Below are positions 6,630 to 10,102 of a DNA stretch of 10,102 nucleotides, in pieces. Numbering within the stretch: the first letter of the stretch is position 1; each line of letters opens with the position of its first letter. Origin of the DNA: Flavobacteriales bacterium (GTDB taxonomy: Bacteria; Bacteroidota; Bacteroidia; Flavobacteriales_D; Sanyastnellaceae); assembly GCA_011524845.1 (NCBI GenBank), contig WTJL01000223.1, positions 2,413 through 12,514 of the forward strand, read 5' to 3'. The notes under the pieces were generated by a model. That model ran no database searches and was not told the DNA's origin. It was given only the letters and a program-made list of their open reading frames with translations. Both the position numbers and the translations under genes were made by a program.

Positions 6630-9600
6630 TTACAGACAGTCGGTGCCAAACGCAGAGAGCACCAGCAACACATCGTCCACGGCCACGAACCCATCGCCAG
6701 TAAGATCTGCGGTGCACCCGGATTCACATCCGAATTCAGACAACACCAGCAAGACATCGGCCACATCGATGGCGCCGTTTTGGTTGAGGTCTTCCAAACA
6801 CAGCGGCGTGCCGTCGCAATTGAATCCAGGATCGGGATAGAAACAAGCGCCCGGATCGGTGGCCGTTGCGTCGTAGTTGCACGCAGTCTCGTCCTGGCAC
6901 CCCTCGCACTCACATGTGTCGCAAATGCCGTCGCCGTCGGCATCGGCCAAGCATGTGCCGTCGCAATCCACCGGGCACGTTCCACACGACGTTTCAATCA
7001 CTTCCGGATAGATGCACGACATGTCGTCTTGGTTGGCAGAGGGGTCGTAGTTGCATGCGAGTGGATCGGTGCAACCGGCCACCGCCGCGATGCAAGATCC
7101 ATCGTCCACCGTGGCCAGAGGGTTGTAGTTGATCGCGGCAGGATCGGTGCATCCAGGAACGTCGGCCGATTCCAAACAGAAATTGGCCGAAGTCGTGGAG
7201 GTGAATTCCCCTCCGGACGCCAACACCGTACCGCCCGAGCTCAACTCGAACGACCCCACGCCGTACGCGCAGCAAATGCCGTCGCCAAAGCTGTCGTTCA
7301 CCGTCAAGGTGTAACAACCGAAGGGCAAACACAGGGTTTCCGTGTAGGTGGTCCCAGCTGCGGCATAAGGTCCGCCTGACCAAACCGTGGCTCCTGCCTC
7401 GTTGGTCACCGCCCATGTGGTTTCTCCCGGGTAGTTGTCGGTCAAAATGGTCCAGGTCACGTCGGCCCCAGAGGACGTGGCAAACGACGTGGTGTAGTCG
7501 TTGTTGGATTCGTTTTCATCGGTGGCTCCAGTGAGCTGCACGGAGGCGTTGGCCACATGGTCACCGTCGGCCAAAGCGATGCAAGGTCCAGCCTCGCAGT
7601 ACTCGACATCCACCCCAGCGCCGCTGGCCAAGGAGCCCGTCCAGTTGACCACCTGCGGCGCACCGCCATCGAACGACAACGACACAGAGAAGGACGACAC
7701 GGGCAATTGCCCCACGTTGAAGACCGTCACCTTGGGGTCGAGCACGCTTTCGCACGGACCTGGCGTGAGTCCTTGCACGGACACAATGGCCAAGTCGTAG
7801 TCAATGTCCGCAGCCCCAGGTGTGATGCTGAAGTTGGCGTTGCTGATGTCAAAGAAGACGTTGTTGCTCGCTTTCACCTTGACCCTCGCAAGGGACGTCG
7901 TGACGTTGGGAACCAACACCGATGCGCTGCCGTCGTTGGGCGTTCCAGCCACGAGCAACGTGGGGAACGTGTACCCCCCATCCGTGCTGAGGTAAATGTC
8001 CACCGAGCTGCAGTTGACGCCGTTGCCATCTGTTCCTGCGACATCCCAGGTCACAGGCAACTGGGTGTTGCCCACCACCGTGCCTCCTCCATTGGGAGCT
8101 TGCACCACGAAAGGACCCGCGTTGGCCGTGACGGTCATCGTCTTGAGGTCGTCGCTGAAGCCGCCACCACCTGCACGGTTGTCTCGGATGGAGCACTTGA
8201 AATTCAGCTGACGGCTGTAGGTTGGCAAATGTTCTCCGATCGTCGTCGTGTTGTTGACCAAATCCTGGGCCCTTGGCAGGGTTCGGGTCGGCGAGCTTGT
8301 GGACGAAAAGGACCGGAAAATCGGCTGGTTTCCAGAAGGGTTCGTAAGGTTGTTGTCCCCTGAAGCCGTGGCAGGTCCCAAATCGTATTCTTCCCAGTTG
8401 TAGGTCACCGCATCCCCATCGGGATCTGACCCCGTGGCCGTCAATTCGATGGGGGTCGAGATGGGCAACACCAAACCATCGGGCCCTGCACTCACGGTGG
8501 GAATGCCGTTGCCCGTGGCAGACGTCACAGCACATGAATTGCCATTTCCGTTCACCGTGAACGCGATCATTTCGTTGATGCTGTGGTTGTGGAAATGGTC
8601 GTCGGAGTTGCTTTGCAAGTTGGGCGCGCAAATGCCGGCGTAACCCATGATGGACGAGGCCGATCCAGGCTCATACGCCGCGGACGATGCACGGTTGCAG
8701 CTGTTGTTTTGGGTGTGGTTGCCACCGTACTGGTGTCCCATTTCGTGGGCCACGTAGTCCACGTCGAATGGGTCGCCCACGGGCGAACCGCCTCCGGTCA
8801 CTCCGCCGGCCTTGCTTCCGCCACAAGGGGACTGCAGGTACGCCACACCACCGCCGCCCGTCGAAAACACATGACCGATGTCGTAGTTCGCAGAACCAAT
8901 GATGCTGTTGCACGTGTTGATGTTCTCGGACAACATGGTTCCACCACTGTTGTTGGTGTAGGGGTCTGTACTTCCATTGAGGAAGATGATTTGGTCGTTG
9001 TTGGCCACAATCTCCATGGTCAAGCACACGTCCCGCTCAAAGATTCCGTTGACGCGCGCCATGGAGGTGTTCATGGCGGCAAGCACACTGGCCACGGTTC
9101 CTCCGTGGAACTGCGCGTACTCCCCTGTGCACGCGAGCGCGAGTCGGTATGTGCGGAGCTGCGCTCCGTTGTCCACGCGGTTGGTCGCCACGGCAGGACG
9201 CCCCATGGTCTTGACCTCTTTGCCACCACCGGGAAAGGCATCGGACGTCGAGGCCTTTGAACCAGGAACTTCGAGGGCCATGCAGCCTTCGGCGTGCTTG
9301 GTCGTGGCGCCGTAAAACGAAGAACGGGTGTAGACCACCACAGTCTCGCGTTCTCCTGGATGGTACGGGTCGATGTACACCGTTTCTCCTTCCGCCAGAA
9401 CCATGGCGTGGAAACCTTGAGGGGTCAGATCGAACCTCACACTCGCCTCGGGCGAATCCACACCTTGTCCAGCGAAGACTTGAATCTCTGGAAATTTGGC
9501 CGCCAACTCTGGTGCCATGATGGGACTGTTGACGACGCGAAAGCGCTCAAACGTCCCGTCGGGCATCGGCAACTCCAACAGGACTTCAGAGGACCGTGCC

Positions 9601-9815
9601 TCAGAAGCCGGGCCGACAGGAGCCTCCTGCAACCACGATTCCAAACGCTGCACGTCCAACTGCCAAGTCAAGTGATCGCCCATCTCGATGGTTGGCGCCT
9701 CAGCGCGCGAAGCCGCGGGCGTCCAAAACGAGGACTGTGCTGAGGCATAGAGGGTTGCGCTGCACATCGCCAACATGGCGCATGCCCGCAGAAGGGAAGT
9801 TGTCTTCAACATCAT
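6630..9815 (-). CDS. Secreted multidomain reprolysin-like zinc metalloprotease with dockerin-like C-terminus
   Basis: This 1061-residue exported protease is a metzincin of the M12B/reprolysin-like type. A signal peptide (about 1-27, ending ASAQ) is followed by a propeptide-like region (about 40-200). The catalytic domain (about 215-430) carries the zinc motif HEMGHQYGGNH (357-367; ligands His357, His361, His367, base Glu358) and a Met-turn SIMGYAG (388-394). Next come a PKD/cadherin-like segment with 'GSDPDGDAVTYNW' (462-474), an Ig-like domain (about 566-665), a CARDB-like domain (about 672-780) and a module with paired Cys around 'GDGICCAYGVGSF' (about 785-880). Three 'GC.D..A.NY' Cys repeats, a thrombospondin-3-like DADGDGICD (958-966) and a dockerin-like tail complete it. 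I see no typical type IX secretion C-terminal domain. It probably degrades extracellular protein. Either of two adjacent ATGs at 9815/9812 can start it. It ends 10 nt before cdd. Confidence 0.93.
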   Translation of the reverse strand: MMLKTTSLLRACAMLAMCSATLYASAQSSFWTPAASRAEAPTIEMGDHLTWQLDVQRLESWLQEAPVGPASEARSSEVLLELPMPDGTFERFRVVNSPIMAPELAAKFPEIQVFAGQGVDSPEASVRFDLTPQGFHAMVLAEGETVYIDPYHPGERETVVVYTRSSFYGATTKHAEGCMALEVPGSKASTSDAFPGGGKEVKTMGRPAVATNRVDNGAQLRTYRLALACTGEYAQFHGGTVASVLAAMNTSMARVNGIFERDVCLTMEIVANNDQIIFLNGSTDPYTNNSGGTMLSENINTCNSIIGSANYDIGHVFSTGGGGVAYLQSPCGGSKAGGVTGGGSPVGDPFDVDYVAHEMGHQYGGNHTQNNSCNRASSAAYEPGSASSIMGYAGICAPNLQSNSDDHFHNHSINEMIAFTVNGNGNSCAVTSATGNGIPTVSAGPDGLVLPISTPIELTATGSDPDGDAVTYNWEEYDLGPATASGDNNLTNPSGNQPIFRSFSSTSSPTRTLPRAQDLVNNTTTIGEHLPTYSRQLNFKCSIRDNRAGGGGFSDDLKTMTVTANAGPFVVQAPNGGGTVVGNTQLPVTWDVAGTDGNGVNCSSVDIYLSTDGGYTFPTLLVAGTPNDGSASVLVPNVTTSLARVKVKASNNVFFDISNANFSITPGAADIDYDLAIVSVQGLTPGPCESVLDPKVTVFNVGQLPVSSFSVSLSFDGGAPQVVNWTGSLASGAGVDVEYCEAGPCIALADGDHVANASVQLTGATDENESNNDYTTSFATSSGADVTWTILTDNYPGETTWAVTNEAGATVWSGGPYAAAGTTYTETLCLPFGCYTLTVNDSFGDGICCAYGVGSFELSSGGTVLASGGEFTSTTSANFCLESADVPGCTDPAAINYNPLATVDDGSCIAAVAGCTDPLACNYDPSANQDDMSCIYPEVIETSCGTCPVDCDGTCLADADGDGICDTCECEGCQDETACNYDATATDPGACFYPDPGFNCDGTPLCLEDLNQNGAIDVADVLLVLSEFGCESGCTADLTGDGFVAVDDVLLVLSAFGTDCL
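6645..6791 (-). other. Dockerin-like duplicated calcium motif at the protease C-terminus
   Basis: This segment encodes two F-hand-like units near the very end of the protease (about residues 1009-1057): DLNQNGAIDVADVLLVLSEF and DLTGDGFVAVDDVLLVLSAF. Each has acidic or Asn/Thr calcium ligands at positions 1, 3, 5 and 12 of the loop (Asp1009, Asn1011, Asn1013, Asp1020; Asp1037, Thr1039, Asp1041, Asp1048) followed by a nearly identical hydrophobic helix. This is the dockerin type I pattern. In clostridia dockerins bind cohesins; here no cohesin gene is visible, so a role in folding, sorting or cell attachment is only a suggestion. Confidence 0.7.
6834..7154 (-). repeat. Three cysteine-rich 'GCTDP..A.NY' repeats in the protease
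   Basis: The encoded repeats lie at residues 888-909, 914-935 and 972-994, each of the form G-C-[TQ]-D-x-x-A-x-N-Y-[ND] followed by a closing Cys. Between the second and third is a Cys/Asp-rich insert with CGTCPVDCDGTC and DADGDGICD. These modules are common near the C-termini of secreted proteins in marine Flavobacteriales. They probably form small disulfide-bonded, calcium-binding stalk elements. At DNA level they resemble each other only partly, for example GGATCGGTGCA near 7064 and near 7141. Confidence 0.75.
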
Positions 9816-9847
9816 TCAACAGAGTTTAGAAGGGTAAAACAGGTCAA

Positions 9848-10102
9848 TCACTTTCGTTTGGGCTCGGCGAACACCTCGGTGTACTCCTTCAACAACGAGA
9901 GTTGCTCCTTGGCAGGCTCAGGCAGTTGATTGGCCCATCGCTGAAATTCTGCGCCAAAGGCCCTTCGAAAATCGGGAGCCTCTTTGATGACATGGTTGTT
10001 CAGCTTTTGGAGGTTGCGTCGCACATCCCTCAACAGGCGCTCATGGACGAGCAAAAGACGTTGCCGCGCCGTCCAATTGCCGAAGCGCCAAGCCACCGAA
10101 TG
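9848..10102 (-). CDS. 3' end of an unidentified small basic, helical protein (partial)
   Basis: The frame is open from the right edge to a TGA at 9848-9850, giving at least 84 codons. The only start-like codon inside is a GTG at 10096, with no reason to prefer it, because the frame reads on upstream as far as the window allows. The visible part is helical and basic, for example HERLLRDVRRNLQKLN followed by a Trp-containing segment and ending in AEPKRK. No signal peptide or membrane segment is visible. I do not recognise the family. It is codirectional with the protease, with 32 nt between its stop and the protease ATG, so the two could share a transcript or the protease promoter could lie inside its 3' end. 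Confidence 0.65.
   Translation of the reverse strand, partial: HSVAWRFGNWTARQRLLLVHERLLRDVRRNLQKLNNHVIKEAPDFRRAFGAEFQRWANQLPEPAKEQLSLLKEYTEVFAEPKRK

Noticed and set aside
6620..6997. N-terminal extension of cdd into the protease 3' end
   Set aside because: It overlaps the dockerin-like and Cys-repeat codons of the protease; the ATG at 6619 gives a normal cytidine deaminase.
7557..8363. Plus-strand open frame of 268 codons opposite the protease
   Set aside because: It is antisense to clear Ig-like and CARDB-like domains, its own product is without recognisable features, and its composition is skewed to Arg, His and Val.
9816..9847. Promoter for the protease in the 32-bp gap before it
   Set aside because: A TTG occurs just after the upstream stop, but no TAnnTTTG element lies at the right distance, so a promoter cannot be claimed from the sequence.

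Overview
The window looks like the chromosome of a marine or aquatic Bacteroidota, most likely a GC-rich member of the Flavobacteriales. Three things point there: a YCF48/BNR-like propeller protein of the type common in that group, a helix-turn-helix-like protein with a Bacteroidota-style N-terminus, and a large secreted metalloprotease whose tail carries 'GCTDP..A.NY' cysteine repeats followed by a dockerin-like end. No RNA gene, insertion sequence, CRISPR array or phage gene was seen. Coding density is high, and no gap without a gene exceeds about 185 bases.

Left part (1-2498). A short 5' fragment of an unidentified gene runs off the left edge on the minus strand. Diverging from it are two closely spaced plus-strand genes: an exported YCF48/BNR-repeat beta-propeller protein (137-1180) and, 7 nt later, a 436-residue helical protein with a probable DNA-binding N-terminus (1188-2498). 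The 54-bp divergent region contains two inverted repeats.

Convergent gap (2499-2682). It holds a strong hairpin whose T-tract lies on the minus-strand side, plus an unusual concentration of GAAC/GTTC tetramers. One 11-mer in it also occurs in the divergent region at the other end of the plus-strand pair.

Right part (2683-10102). All genes are on the minus strand and closely spaced. In transcription order they are: the 3' end of an unidentified gene (edge to 9848), a 1061-residue secreted metzincin protease (9815-6630), cytidine deaminase cdd (6619-6128), a CNT-family nucleoside transporter nupC (6057-4831), thymidine phosphorylase deoA (4834-3482, sharing an ATGA with nupC), and a nitroreductase-family flavoprotein (3450-2683). 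The cdd-nupC-deoA block is a coherent pyrimidine nucleoside salvage route: import, deamination of (deoxy)cytidine, then phosphorolysis of the deoxynucleosides to base plus deoxyribose-1-phosphate. Placing a secreted protease 10 nt before it suggests scavenging of polymer-derived nutrients, but co-transcription is an inference.

No clear new defence or mobile system is visible. The most interesting items are the recurrent GAAC-spacer-GTTC elements around the HTH-like/propeller gene pair, the dockerin-like C-terminus of the protease where a type IX secretion tail might be expected, and the protease-nucleoside salvage arrangement.
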